A stretch of 64,000 nucleotides of DNA, from contig JASKMD010000014.1 of the NCBI GenBank assembly GCA_030144725.1, positions 1,682,350 through 1,746,349 on the forward strand. The letters run 5' to 3'. Source of the stretch: Haematococcus lacustris (lineage: Eukaryota > Chlorophyta > Chlorophyceae > Chlamydomonadales > Haematococcaceae). Both the position numbers and the translations under genes were made by a program. The notes under the pieces are model-generated. The model searched no databases. It saw nothing but the letters and a program-made list of their open reading frames with translations, and was not told where the DNA came from. Below are positions 20,581-32,328 of this stretch, piece by piece; within the stretch, counting starts at the first letter, position 1, and each line of letters begins with the position of its first letter.

Positions 20581-20826
20581 GAGCAACAGCAGCAGCAGCA
20601 GCAGCAGGCTGTAGTGCACGAGCAGCAGCAACAGCAGGCTGTAGTACACGAGCAGCAATGCATGGGCAGCAGCAGTAGCAGGCTGTAGGTGTGTGGCAGT
20701 GCATGCTGCACGTAGCAGCAGGCTGTTGGTGTGTTGCAGCGCATGAGCAGCAGCAGCATGCTGTAGTGCATGGGAAGCAGTGCATGGACAACAACATGTT
20801 GTAGGTGTGTGGCAGTGCAGCCTTGT
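20581..20826. repeat. CAG-rich array, left arm of the long-TIR element
   Basis: Composite repeats combining (CAG)n with GCTGTAGTGCA, GTGTGTGGCAGTGCA and ACGTAGCAGCAGGCTGT-like blocks. It is the shorter counterpart of 23080-23825 and in inverted orientation to it. Confidence 0.8.
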
Positions 20827-21839
20827 ATTGGCAATCAGAGCCTCCGTTCCATGCCACACACCGTGATCATCAACTGGTGTATAGCCCCTGGGCAATTCAA
20901 CCAAGTACATGACCTTGGGTCACCGCAGCGATGTCATCCAGAGTGCGTTGCCGTGGTGAAGCATAGCAAGATGGTGGAGCTCTTGGATGGGTGCCACACC
21001 AACATGGTCACAAAGCAAGGTAAGCCCACTCTTCTAATTTGCACCCAGCAATATGGCTCCTGATGGTTGTGGTTGCCGCCGCAGAGGAGGTCACCAAGAA
21101 GTTGGGCAAGCTGAGGGAGCAGGCAGGCATTGGCATTGGCTTGCACGTTAGCTTGTACTTGTGCATTGTGCAGGAGAGTAGAGGTGGAGTTGATCAGAGA
21201 ACGGTGTGGTGTCGCTTGACCTGTGCGTGGACTGTCAGCTCTCACTGCTGCCGGAGATGGCTAAGTTGCTCACCCAGGGGAAGGACGCTGCTTCAGCTGG
21301 CCAACATTGGTATTAAGCTCCTACACCTAGAGCTGGAGCACGGCGTGCACAACACAGTTGGGTCTTGGCTCACCCCATTGCTGCCAGGCGTCTCAGTCCA
21401 TGCACAGCCAATACTTCAAGGTCAGCAGCTAGGCACACGCGTGCCATGCAGCAGATGTCATGCATGTTACATAATGTGCATGCTGTGGTGTGCGCCTTGC
21501 AGCTTGTGGGACCGTGAGCGACGGTGAGCGGTGCACGCATGGCTGGAGCACATGTGCGGTGTGTGTCTGGCCACATGCACAAAGCTGGAGGTGCAGCCCA
21601 GTACTGCAGCGGCATCAGCATTTGGTTCATTTCAAGGCTGCTTGAAGCTGCATGGTCTGCGGTGGTCTAGGTCTCCATGCGAATAAAGGCATGCATTGTG
21701 CGGTTGTTCAACCATGCCATTGCCGCATATGGATACCACTTTGGTTGTGTAAGACAATTTCCTCGGTGATGAGCAACTAGGATTCGAGTACCAAGGTGAT
21801 CAATAGACCTAGCGTCCGTGATGGTGTTGCAGCGCCGAC

Positions 21840-22175
21840 GCAACACCACGTGGTGGCATATGGCCGGATCTGGTGAGCTTCCACTATAGGTACCATCCCT
21901 AGTCTAGGTGGCTGTGACGCATTGGGATCACTGCCAGGCTTGCACTTGCTAAGCATGACTGTGACGCATACATGCAAAGGGGGTATGTAGCAGGTGGCTA
22001 CCACGTTTGCAGCATTAGCGCGTCACCGCGTGGTGGTGTTGTCCATACAAGGGGCATGTGGCGCACCACACCCTAGCATGTGGCTGGATCTGGTGAGCCT
22101 CCACTATAGGTACCATCCGTGGACCAGCTAGCTGTGACACATTGGGTGTGGATCACTGCCAGGCCTACACGGCTA
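21840..22175. repeat. Imperfect direct duplication inside the long-TIR element
   Basis: A block with GGATCTGGTGAGC, TCCACTATAGGTACCATCC, GCTGTGAC and GGATCACTGCCAGGC at about 21858-21948 recurs at about 22085-22170 with scattered changes. A second pair, containing AGGTCTTGTTGATTG and AGCGCCACCATTG, is at about 22230-22262 and 22670-22714. Confidence 0.6.
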
Positions 22176-23079
22176 ATAATCACCACTGTATCTATCATTA
22201 CATCATGGTCTTCAGGCTTGGTTGATGGCAGGTCTTGTTGATTGACGCAGCGCCACCATTGTGCTGCTGCTCATGCACTACCATGGATGGAGTTATATGT
22301 ATTGTGCAGAAGGACAATGCTCGTTCTCGTTGTTCTTTCTCACTCATATGTAGGCATAACGTCGTTTTAACATCTCTTACATGATGCCTATCACATATTG
22401 AAAACGAAGCACGGTTGCTAGAGCTGACCTACAGCTCAGCCAACCTGCTGCTGCTTATGGACTACAACGCACTTGCAATCTGCAGCCTACACTGCCACAC
22501 CTGAAGCATGGTGCTGCTCATGCACTGCAACACATGCACTGCACTACAACCATTCAGCGCTTACAAATCACGGTGTGTGGCATGAAAATGAACGGAAGCT
22601 CATTCTTCTCTGATGGGCTCAATATTGCTGCTGATTGCTGATACAAGGCAGTCATCAACTGGCGATTGTTGAGGTCTTGTTGATTGCCCTCAATTTGATG
22701 TAGCGCCACCATTGCAATCTTATGCAGTGACTCCCTTCCCAAAGATGATACACCTGCAATCGAAGGGCATCCATGAGTGCCAGCAAACAATGTGGCATGG
22801 GTTGCTCATACACATCAACACACACTGACACACACACAATCTGACATGGGATAGTCGTAAGGCAATTGTGCAGGCCAGTGGGCAGCTGTTGCATTCCTGG
22901 CCCAATGTGCAGCCGTGGGCTGATATTCAGGGCAGAGGTCAAGGCAAAGGGCTGCTGCTGTTGTTGCTGCAGCCTTGGGCTGGTGAACAGGTCAGAGGGC
23001 AGGGCAGGGGGCTGTAGCTGCAGCCCTGTCTCTGAGAGGGGGTGGAGTCCAGGCTGTTGCATTGGTGTTTATCTACTGC

Positions 23080-23825
23080 GGCACATGCATTCCAGCCTGC
23101 TGCTGCTGCTCATGCGCTGCAGCACATGCTTGGCAGCCTGTTGCTGCTGCTCATGCACTGCAACACACCTGCAGCCTGCTGCTACGTGCAGCATGCACTG
23201 CCACACACCTACAACCTGCTGCTGCTACTGCCCATGCATTGCTGCTCATGCACTACAGCCTACTGTTGCTGTTGCTGCTGCTCGTGCACTACAGCCTGCT
23301 GCTGCTGCTGATCATGCACTGCAGCACATGCACTGCAGCCTGCTGCTGCTCATGCACTGCAACACACCTGCAGCCTGCTGCTACGTGCAGCATCCACTGC
23401 CACACATCTACAGCCTATTACTGTTGCTGCCCATGCATTGCTGCTCGTGCACTACAGCCTGCTGTTGCTGCTGCTCGTGCACTACAGCACATGCACTGCA
23501 GCCTGCTGCTGCTGCTGCTCCTGCTCATGCACTGCCACACACCTGCAGCCTGCTGCTACGTGCAGCATGCACTGCCACACACCTATAGCCTGCTACTTGT
23601 GCTGCCCATGAATTGCTTCTTGTGCACTACAGCCTGCTGCTGCTGCTGCTGCTGCTCATGCACTACAACACATGCACTGCAGCCTGCTGCTGCTGCACAT
23701 GCACTGCAGAACACCTGCAGCCTGCACTGCCACACACCTACAGCCTGCTGCTGCTGTTGCTGCTGCTGCCCATGCACTGCTGCTCGTGCACTACAGCCTG
23801 CTGCTGCTGCTGCTGCTGTTGCTCA
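23080..23825. repeat. CTG-rich array, right arm of the long-TIR element
   Basis: About 750 bases of (CTG)n runs alternating with CATGCACTGCAGCACATG, CACACACCTGCAGCC and CTACGTGCAGCATGCACTG-like blocks. Every frame is open for long distances and gives Cys/His/Leu/Ala-rich peptides, as expected of a CTG-based repeat and not evidence of a gene. Confidence 0.85.
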
Positions 23826-24365
23826 TGCACTGCAGCCTGTCCATGTCCCTGCAGTGTCAGTGGTCAGGCTGTTGCCCGTCTGCCTTCTGCTCAGTGGTAC
23901 GCTGCGTCGGGGATTTCGCGCGCGGTGGAGACTGGTCACGGTGTCTCCGTGCTGTCCTGGGTGCTGGCGTGTCTTTTCCTGGGCGAATTGGTGCCCCGCT
24001 GACAGTGATTCGGCCTCTAAGAACGGAGCTAGCGATTTTGGACATTGTACCTGCAGCGTGCAAGCCATCTATAACCGCCTGCCGCAACCGCTGCTTGGCT
24101 GTGCGGCGATTGCACTTACTGGCCCAGCTTGGCGTGCAAAGCTAACAGCTACGCAATGTGCCTAACGTTGACGTGCGCCCAAGCAGGCTGGCTCACCTGC
24201 CTGGCCGGCACCGGAATCGCCGCTGTGAGCCTGCTTCCACTGTGCGATGGCTAGCTGGGCTACGCGGAACAGACGGGGCCCACTTGGGACATGTTTCCCT
24301 TTTTCGTCTTCTTCAAGTTACCCAAAAGCGTGCCATATGTGACCGGGAGACCTAACTGCCTGATC

Positions 24366-26162
24366 AAATCTTACTGGTCTTAGAAAGTTTCACAGCGACT
24401 CTTGAGCAGGGCGATGCAGCTCATCGACGCGAAGCCAGCGGGCTGCTCGAACTGATGTGCACCTGTGCCGGGGCGGGCGGGGGTGCTGGAAGATTGGGTC
24501 GCGTTGTGCCGGGAATGGCCTGCTTAGTGGGTCTGTGATCGGCGAACAGCTATCGCGCTCAGCGGCATGGACGGGTACAATGTTTTTAATGTTTATCGGG
24601 ACCCCCCCTGACATGTGTTCTTCTGCTAGTGCTAGTGCTGATGACATAACTAAGAGTGCTGGTACGGCCTGGGCTGTCCCTGTACCCGAACAGCGTGCAA
24701 CTCGTGTCACGCCACGCCATGTCAGGCATTTTGAATTCTGGCCTTTTTGCTGTCCAGTTTAAAGTCCAACCAGGACGCCAGATGATGTACTGCCAAGTCT
24801 GTACGGCTCCTTGTGTGGGCTTGTAACGACTAATCAAGACAGGAACGCGTTGCCTTCATGTGTGGGCCGTAGGGCGCGACCGATCATATGACTTGCTGAG
24901 GAATTGGTCATATGACTGAATATGATGGCTTAAAGATGTGATATGACCGGGTCTGTAGTCAAGAGGACAATGTGGCAGATCGCCACACTAACCCACCTGG
25001 GAACCCCGAGTGTAAAGAGGGTTTGACGTCCTCCAAACCAGTATCACTCTCAGTTGTAGTTAGTAACACTCCTCTACTCTCCGTCAAATTAGATCACGAT
25101 TGAGACCATGGTTGAAACCAGATTGAGCCCACGGCAATGAGGTTACGGAGTTTTGCGAGTTTTGGCTTAATTATATTTCATCATATTCCATCATGCTTGA
25201 TCATATGGGGTCATATCTTAAAGATTAATTCGGGCGCGCCTTAGTGGGCCGTTTCATGTGTGGGCTGTAAACACAAATATCTGAGCACTCAGTTCATACA
25301 TCTTTATGACCGATTCTTGCTGCTCCTGGTTGCTCGGAAGCCACAGGCATCAATGATGCAAGTTGCTAAATTGCAGGTTCAGCGGAATCCGCCGTCGCGG
25401 TCACGCCCCCAGCTTGGGAGATGGTATCGATGCGTGCAGGGACGCAACAGCACTGTCGGATGGCTGCATTCTAGTCAGGCCATAATCAGCTCATCGCACC
25501 AATCGGCGGATATGAGCGTGACCGGGTGACCGCCCAGCACTCATCAGGCTGCGTGAAAGTAACTTGTGGTGACACCGACTTGATGGCCTTGCACGGCAGC
25601 GGCAGTGATTTCAGTCAACTGAGTAATGTGGTGGTAACTGGCATAGTGGAGGAAGTGAAAAGGGAGTTGGTAGAAGTCGCACTTGCGTGCTACTGCCATG
25701 CCGCCACATTACAATGTGCCGCCAGAATCCTGTAATACAAACCGTGCTTTCCAACGGCCTCTCCCGCCCATCACCAAGTCAGCGCATCGCAAGTCCAGTC
25801 AACATGTCAAGAGTGCCACGCGAACGTGACAACGGCAAGCACAAAACGGCACCGCAAACTCGGTCGCAGCTTAGCTACTGCTGCTCCCTGCCCTGCTGCT
25901 CTTCAGCTTGCTACTGCTGCTGTGACGCAGTCCTCTCGCGCACAAAGCTGCTGCCCGTCGCTCAACCGCAGCAGCACACCACAGATCGGATCCTGCCCAA
26001 AGCTGAGCAGCAGACAAACAAACCTGATTAAACATCAGGGGTAACAGGCAGCAGCAGGAGGAGCAGCAGCAGGGAACTGTGCCCCCTCCCAGCCTGGACC
26101 TGCCAGGCTGCTTCAATCCTCCCCCTCCCCCACACCCTCCAGCCTTAGGAACTCCCCGCCCT
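24366..26162. other. Region without a recognised gene, right of the long-TIR element
   Basis: I see no supported exon. Bases 24880-25230 are AT-richer and contain repeated CATATGAC/ATCATATG motifs, including the palindrome GTCATATGAC, possibly an old MITE. Short frames at 25260-26040 match nothing I know. The 3' UTR of the thylakoid-lumen gene (-) should occupy part of the right side. Confidence 0.3.
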
Positions 26163-28193
26163 CTACTTGGCTGCCACCTCCTTCTCTGCCTGCGAGCGCA
26201 GCTTGGCCAACATGGCGGCCTTCTTCTTAGGGGTCACATAGCTGGACTTCTTGGTGCCTGCACCCACAGCCAGCCAGGGCAGCAGGGGCTGGAGGCTGGA
26301 GCAGGTGGCCGCAGCAAGGCAGTGAGAGCTGGCAAGCAAGCAGGGGCAGTAGGGCAGAGGTCGAGCCCTTGCCACTAGCACCCTCAGCTCAGTGAGTGAT
26401 CCTGAATTTCATGCTAGCAGCCTCTCATGCATTTGCGGCATTCAGATGGCATGGTATGCAGCAAATGAGGCATGAGTGGGATGGTGTGACTGCATTGGTA
26501 AGGCAGGAAGCAGGTTCGCCTAGCAGGCCCGTCTGCCCTACTGAAGGACAGGGTGTTCAGGCAGGGGAGGGACACCCCCCAATGACGCACGGGTCAGGCT
26601 GAAAGGTTTGGCAGCGAGGCAGTCAGCTAAGTGGCCAACTCAGTATGTGGGTCAGGCAGGGGCCTGTCTGTAAGGTGGTCAACTGACTAGCCGAACATTA
26701 TAGGGATCCCAGCATGTTGCGCACTTTAACAGTGCTAAGCCTTGCTGGTGATCAAAGTCTGAAATCCCTAGACTATGTCAGACTCGGTCATCAAACTTCA
26801 GTGCCTGGCCAATGCTTAGAAGTGCTCCTGGAGTTGAGACAGTGCTGGGCCTGGCTGTGCCTGTTGAGGTGGTGATCACCTGACCCACCCACAGTGCCTG
26901 CCACCAGACACTGGCCAATAGCCAGCATTTTCCCATACTGCCTGTGCTAGACAACGGCCATGACCTAGGGCCCTAACAAAACCAAACGTGAAGATGGGGA
27001 GGGGTCAGGGAGGGGTGCAGGAGGGGAGGAGAGGGGTGAAGGAGGGGAGGGTGAGGGAGGGGTGCAGGAGTGTTGTAGCCTACCTGGGTAGTTCTCCAGG
27101 GTGTAGCCCTCCATGGATGCTGCAGTGGAGCTCTTGGTCATGCTGCCCTTGCCCTGTATGAACCATGCAACACACGGGAAGCTGAGGCATGAATTGGAGC
27201 GGAGCAAGGTATTGGAAGCAGTCATTTCAGAGTGTAGGGACAGAAGGAGGCCGGAGGTGAAGTGTGCTGCTGAGCGTGACAACGTGACAGCAGCGGTGAT
27301 GCAAATGTTGACAGCAGCAGTGAATTACAGCACACGTGACAGGCACTCTGCACAACTAGGGGTGAGGGCAGGTGCGGCGTGCCGCACTAGACAGCCAGCA
27401 GCTCAGGTAGCACAGCAAACAAGGGACGCATGGCAGCATTGAACAGAGCAGGAGAATGAAGGTGGTGGCCTGAGGAGGTGCTTTGTGTGCTACAAGGCTG
27501 TGGGTAGCTGCAGCGGCTACAAGGCTGTGGGCAGCAGCTTGGGTCGCTCACCTTGAGCATGCCCCCGGTGCTCTCCTGCCATGGGAGCCTGCGGGCACAT
27601 GGGGCCAAGGGGTCAGGCAACAAGGTGGGCTGCGGCCACCAGGCCCTACCAACACCCTGCTGCCATACGATGACACACACTGCCGTAGTCGCTTCATACT
27701 GGGGTGATAGCACTGCTTGGGCTTAAGCAATTGCTTATTCAAGCCTACAGCAGCTACAACACTGGAAGGCCCTAACGGGTATAGCAGCTCTGTGGCTGAC
27801 GAGGGGGATGCAAGCTCTTGCTGCTGAGGATTAGGGGCGCTCCGTAACGCCGGGCCTCACCCGATGGCGGAAGCCTGCTGCGGTGATGCCAAAGCTGCTC
27901 CCAAGGCTGCGACAGGATCATCGGGGAACAGGCCTTAGAAAGCGGAACACCTAGTGCACTCTGTCTCTGCTTGCTTGGGCATCCTACCGCCAGCAACCAG
28001 GCCTAGAACTGCGCGGCGATCCACGCTGGGCTCAGCGGAAGCCCTCACAACGACCGAGGAGGTCCGGCTGGCACGGACAGGGGCGGCCTGCGAAGCCCCA
28101 CCACGCAAGCCTGGGGCACTTGATGCATAATTCTCAGCGAGCGTGTTGCTTTGAGAGACTTACCCTGAGGTTCTGCATTGCGATGGCTGGCAT
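26163..28193 (-). CDS. Small predicted thylakoid-lumen protein (6-exon model)
   Basis: Exons in transcript order: 28193-28164, 28087-27988, 27906-27861, 27588-27552, 27153-27084, 26257-26163. All junctions are GT-AG and in phase: 378 bases, 125 residues, TAG stop. The N-terminus is a bipartite leader: an Arg/Ser/Val-rich chloroplast transit part (VRASRTSSVVVRASA), then twin arginines followed by a hydrophobic stretch (RRAVLGLVAGALGAALA) and a likely Ala-X-Ala-type site near QQASA. The predicted mature part is only about 70 residues, with MEGYTLENYPGTKKS and a Lys/Ala-rich C-terminus (KKKAAMLAKLRSQAEKEV). This is the layout of Tat-route lumen proteins and small photosystem subunits, but I do not recognise the mature domain and assign no function. 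Gene structure is well supported; localisation is inference. Confidence 0.72.
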
Positions 28194-29560
28194 CCTTGTA
28201 GGCTGTGAGGGGTTGACGGAGTGGTTGTCCAGGCTACGAGGGCTGTACGTAGAGTTGTAGTCGCGAGATTTTAGATCCAGAGTGGGGTTCGACAATATAG
28301 AGTGAGCAAAGCTGCAAGCACAAGCGCCGGGCGCCAGAAATTCCATGCACGCACACGGCAGGAGCCATGAGGCTTGTTGATGTGATGATGGGATAGAGGA
28401 ACGAGGCAGTGAGCGTGAGCGCAGCGAGGGTACCATTCCTACCCTCTCAAATTGTTTACCTTCCTTCTTGCTTGCCCGAAACCTGTTTGTGGCTACGGCA
28501 GTGGCCTAGCTATCGTTGTGGACAGCTTTGTCGATTGTCCGAGCACATCGCGCTTCACTTCATGCACTTCGACAATCGTCACTCTAGTGTGCGCCGGACT
28601 GTGCGCCGGAGAACCTTCGCTCAGTAAAGGCGACATTGTTCCCGATATAAGCAAGCGCTATGCTTGAGGTGCGTATGCAAATCTAGGTGGCGCACCCTGT
28701 CGCACACTCTAAGGCTGTTGCTATACTGCGGGGTTGGGGTTTAGTGTGGGGTGGTTGCGGTTGCTAGTGCGGTGCAAGTGTGGCTTACCTTCAATGAGAT
28801 CCGTACGCACCGCGTAAGCGGTGTTTTTGGCGTGTTCCACACCGGGGTGACAACTTGGGTCCAGCCGCCACGCCTGCTCCGAATAAGACAGCGAGTTTTG
28901 GCAAACTGGCGTCCTTACATCAGTTACATTTGATGATGCGTCCTTAGCTTTTGGTTAGGTCCTGACAAATGAGACCTGCAGCGGAGACCTCAGCAAAGCT
29001 TGTTCGCAGCTGGGACTTGTACATACGTTACTTACGACGTAGCAGGCCTTGCAGGCAGCGTCTGCTGCAGCTGATCAAGGCAGCAGCACAAGGGCTTCTT
29101 CATTTCAGGCTGCTAGGACAGGCGAGCCACCGTCTTGTGTTCACTGCACCCACAACACTACCCACCACCCGTCCAATGCCCCCCTCTCCTCCCCCCCCTA
29201 CTGCCTAGGTGCCCTAGCGATGCTGCCTTTCTTGCTGCCCTGCCTCCCTCAAGCTCCTGTGACCCATATCGCCCTCACTGCACCTCACTCTCGTCACCTC
29301 ACTGCCACGACATCACTGGCCAGGCTGACATAGCTGGCCCCTCAACCCCGATGAGCCATATCCCCTCATCTTGGTACTCACATCCAAACTGGCTGGCTCT
29401 ACACCCCTGGCCTTCTTAGCCAGTCTTAGCTAGTCTTATTGCACGCACAACACTGCCCCCCCCCACCCATGCTAAGCCCCCCCACAGCCTCATCCTTAGC
29501 CTCAGCCCCAGCCCAGCCCCACCACAAGGCGGTGTGGGGTGAGCTGAGGTCACCTCACTG
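28194..29560. other. Upstream region of the lumen-protein gene; no recognised gene
   Basis: The first few hundred bases should hold the promoter of the minus-strand lumen-protein gene. Plus-strand frames at 28751-28933 and 28969-29208 are short and unidentified. From 29160 the sequence becomes C-rich low-complexity DNA. Confidence 0.3.
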
Positions 29561-30353
29561 CCGCCTCACTGCTCCCCGACCCAATGGGGACACGGACGGC
29601 CCCCCTCCCCCCTTAGGGCTGCTGCTCACCCCTCCACCTGCCTCCCCCACCCCACCCCCCAACCCCCCTGCCCCCTGCTCCCTGCCTGACCCCTGACGCA
29701 CCACTGCCCTCCCCCCCCCCACCGCCGCTGCCGCCACCCCCGCACCACCGCCAGGCACCCCCACCCCCGGCATGATCTGCAACAAGGGGGAGGCAGGGGG
29801 TGGGCCGCCAGCCCCACCCCCCTGCGTGATGCCTGCTGCAGGGGCCCTGAGGCCCAGCAGTGCGGGCAGCTCCTGCTTAACGGCTGTGAGGATGCGTGAG
29901 CTCATCTCGGCAGGGGGCCAGCGGGGGGACCAGGGGTACGAGGACAGCACCCTCACCCCCCCACCCCCCGCCACCCTGCTGCTGCTGCTGCTACTGTTGT
30001 CAGGACTGCAATCGCTGCTGATCCCCAGTGCGGTGGGGGTGGGGGCAAGGCTGGCGGCGGTGGTTGAAGAGGAGGGGGCGAGGGGCTGCCTGCAGGCACG
30101 GGGGTGGGTGGGGCGGGGGGCAAGTCAGCAGGCAGTTGAGGGGTGGGTGGGGGGTGAGCATGCTGTCCTGCTCATCGGCCCTGTCCTCAATGGTGTGTTT
30201 GGCCATGCCGGGTGTGGCAGCTGCACCGTGGCCATTAGGGGCAGGGGTAGGGGCTGTGGGCTGTGGCCAGCTGCATGCTGCAGCCAGGAGACCGTGGGGA
30301 CGCCACCCACCCTGCCCTCATCCTTGCTCCCTCCCCTGCCCCCTCCCCTACCC

Positions 30354-30440
30354 CCCACCCCCGCCCCTGCCCCTGCCCCTGCCCCTGCCCCTGCCCCTGC
30401 CCCTGCCCCTGCCCCTGCCCCTGCCCCTGCCCCTGCCCCT
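30354..30440 (+). repeat. CCCCTG hexamer tandem repeat
   Basis: About 13 uninterrupted CCCCTG units. Confidence 0.9.
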
Positions 30441-30933
30441 TGTCTTCTAAGGTAGCAGAGACATCCCAGCCCCAGCCCCAGCCCCAGCCAGCCCCAGTCA
30501 GGCCATCACCCACCTGACCACCGTGAGCGTGACCAAGGGCTGCAGCTCAGGAAGGCCTGCGCCCCCCTGCCCCCTCCCCCCCCTCCTGGCCTGCTCCCCC
30601 CCCCATGCGTGCACTGCACCGTCATCAGCACCGGCTGCCCCTGCCAGGTCAGCAGCCAGGCGGCAGAGCCCAGCAGCAGGTTGACCTCCAGGGGGGGCTG
30701 GCTGGGGGCGCCTAGGCTGGCAGCCAGGGCGCCCAGCAGGTGCTGCTGGACCAGGCAGGCTGCGGCCCAGGCGTCCAGGCTTGACTGCAGCTGGCGGCAG
30801 GCCTCAGGGAACAGCTCCAGCAGGCAGGCGTGGGCAGTCCAGGTGGGCAGGGCGGGCGGGGTGGGGCCGCCAGGGAGGAGGAGGGCGGGGGGGGCAGCTG
30901 CGCGGCCGGGGCAGGGCAAGGCGTGGGGGGGGT

Positions 30934-31152
30934 GGGGGAGGGGGGAGGGGGGAGGGGGGAGGGGGGGAGGGGGGAGGGGGGAGGGGGGAGGGGGGAGGGG
31001 GGAGGGGGGAGGGGGGAGGGGGGAGGGGGGAGGGGGGAGGGGGGAGGGGGGAGGGGGGAGGGGGGAGGGGGGGAGGGGGAGGGGGAGGGGGAGGGGGGGA
31101 GGGGGAGGGGGAGGGGAGGGGGAGGGGTAGGGGGGAGGGGGAGGGGGGAGGG
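30934..31152 (+). repeat. GGGGGGA heptamer array
   Basis: About 30 tandem copies of a 7-base GGGGGGA unit with local 6- and 8-base variants at the right end. The G-runs are long enough for stable G-quadruplexes. It lies about 630 bases left of the assembly gap, and similar sequence may have caused the gap. Confidence 0.9.
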
Positions 31153-31782
31153 GGGCACCAATGTGAAGTCAAGTCACCCTGGCCCCTCCCCAGGGCGCCT
31201 CACCCTCAACCCAGGCGCCCCTGACACGGTCCCCACCTGCAATGTCATGGAGGGGTCTTGGCGCGCCCCCTGCCCCGCTGACCCTGGTCCAGACAACGGG
31301 AAGACCACCTGGTGGGCGAGAGGGGCGGGGGTGAGGTGGGGTGGGGTGGGGTGGGGGTGGGAGGGGTGTGCTGTGGCGGGACACGGACCAATAGCGACAA
31401 CAACGACAACAGGCAGGGTGGGGCTGTGTATGGATGTGCATTGACACCCCACATGGATGCATGGACGCAAAAAACAAAGAAACTCGCTAAAAGAGGCGAG
31501 CACAGCACACCAGGGTTGCCCCTCATCCCCTCCCCTCCCATTGCCCCACTGCTAACACTGTGTGGGTGCGAAAGGAGCAGCACAAGGACCCCCCCCTCCC
31601 CTCTCCCCCCTCACCTGCAGCTTGCAGCCGGCAGCCAGATCCGTCACCAGCCTCTGCACCAGCTGCTGCTGCTCAGTAGCCCCCAGGGGGGCCCCCTGCC
31701 CCCCACCACCACCCTGCCCCCCAAGCAGGCGGGCGCTGGGAGGCTCGACCCCCTGCCCCCGCCCCCGCCCCCATCCCCATGG

Positions 31783-32282
31783 NNNNNNNNNNNNNNNNNN
31801 NNNNNNNNNNNNNNNNNNNNNNNNNNNNNNNNNNNNNNNNNNNNNNNNNNNNNNNNNNNNNNNNNNNNNNNNNNNNNNNNNNNNNNNNNNNNNNNNNNNN
31901 NNNNNNNNNNNNNNNNNNNNNNNNNNNNNNNNNNNNNNNNNNNNNNNNNNNNNNNNNNNNNNNNNNNNNNNNNNNNNNNNNNNNNNNNNNNNNNNNNNNN
32001 NNNNNNNNNNNNNNNNNNNNNNNNNNNNNNNNNNNNNNNNNNNNNNNNNNNNNNNNNNNNNNNNNNNNNNNNNNNNNNNNNNNNNNNNNNNNNNNNNNNN
32101 NNNNNNNNNNNNNNNNNNNNNNNNNNNNNNNNNNNNNNNNNNNNNNNNNNNNNNNNNNNNNNNNNNNNNNNNNNNNNNNNNNNNNNNNNNNNNNNNNNNN
32201 NNNNNNNNNNNNNNNNNNNNNNNNNNNNNNNNNNNNNNNNNNNNNNNNNNNNNNNNNNNNNNNNNNNNNNNNNNNNNNNNNN
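31783..32282. other. Assembly gap (500 N)
   Basis: Exactly 500 N bases, a conventional placeholder length, so the true distance is unknown. Gene models on both sides run into it. Confidence 1.
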
Positions 32283-32328
32283 CGCCCTAATGTCAGGTCA
32301 TGGCACCATGTAACAGCAGAGTTCTTAC

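Larger units (their letters stand above)
20047..24358. mobile_element. 4.3-kb DNA element with long terminal inverted repeats, TSD CCTGATC
   Basis: Bases 20047-20628 are the reverse complement of 23777-24358; identical translations of long frames in both arms indicate near-perfect identity over ~580 bases. The ends read CAGTTAGGTCTCCCGG and CCGGGAGACCTAACTG. The element is flanked on both sides by CCTGATC (20040-20046 and 24359-24365), a 7-bp target duplication. Inside the unique arms lie CAG/CTG-rich arrays of unequal length, then about 2.2 kb of interior sequence. No transposase domain is recognised, so it looks non-autonomous or belongs to an unfamiliar family. The high arm identity suggests recent insertion or ongoing arm conversion. 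Confidence 0.85.
29560..31782 (-). other. Candidate exons of an unidentified gene running into the assembly gap
   Basis: Several minus-strand stretches look protein-like and end in donor sites. At about 31615-31690 LGATEQQQLVQRLVTDLAAG precedes a GTGAGG donor. About 30610-30840 encodes a Leu/Ala-rich helical segment including LLELFPEACRQLQSSLDAW and LLLGSAAWLLTWQGQPVLMT. A short segment near 30520-30560 reads LPELQPLVTLTVV before a GTGGGT donor. At about 29850-29960, SSRILTAVKQELPALLGL is readable. They could be one gene on the strand of the gap-truncated coiled-coil gene, but the joins are not resolved and I recognise no family. Confidence 0.25.

Noticed and set aside
23042..23850. Cys/His-rich frames in the CTG array as a metal-binding protein
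   Set aside because: Composition follows directly from CTG/CAT/TGC repeats, and both strands and several frames are open.
30609..31444. Gly/Arg-rich proteins across the G-run array
   Set aside because: The frames exist only because GGGGGGA repeats lack stops. Similar Pro-rich frames occur on the other strand.
31312..32313. Open frames spanning the N gap
   Set aside because: They are open only because N codons are not read as stops.
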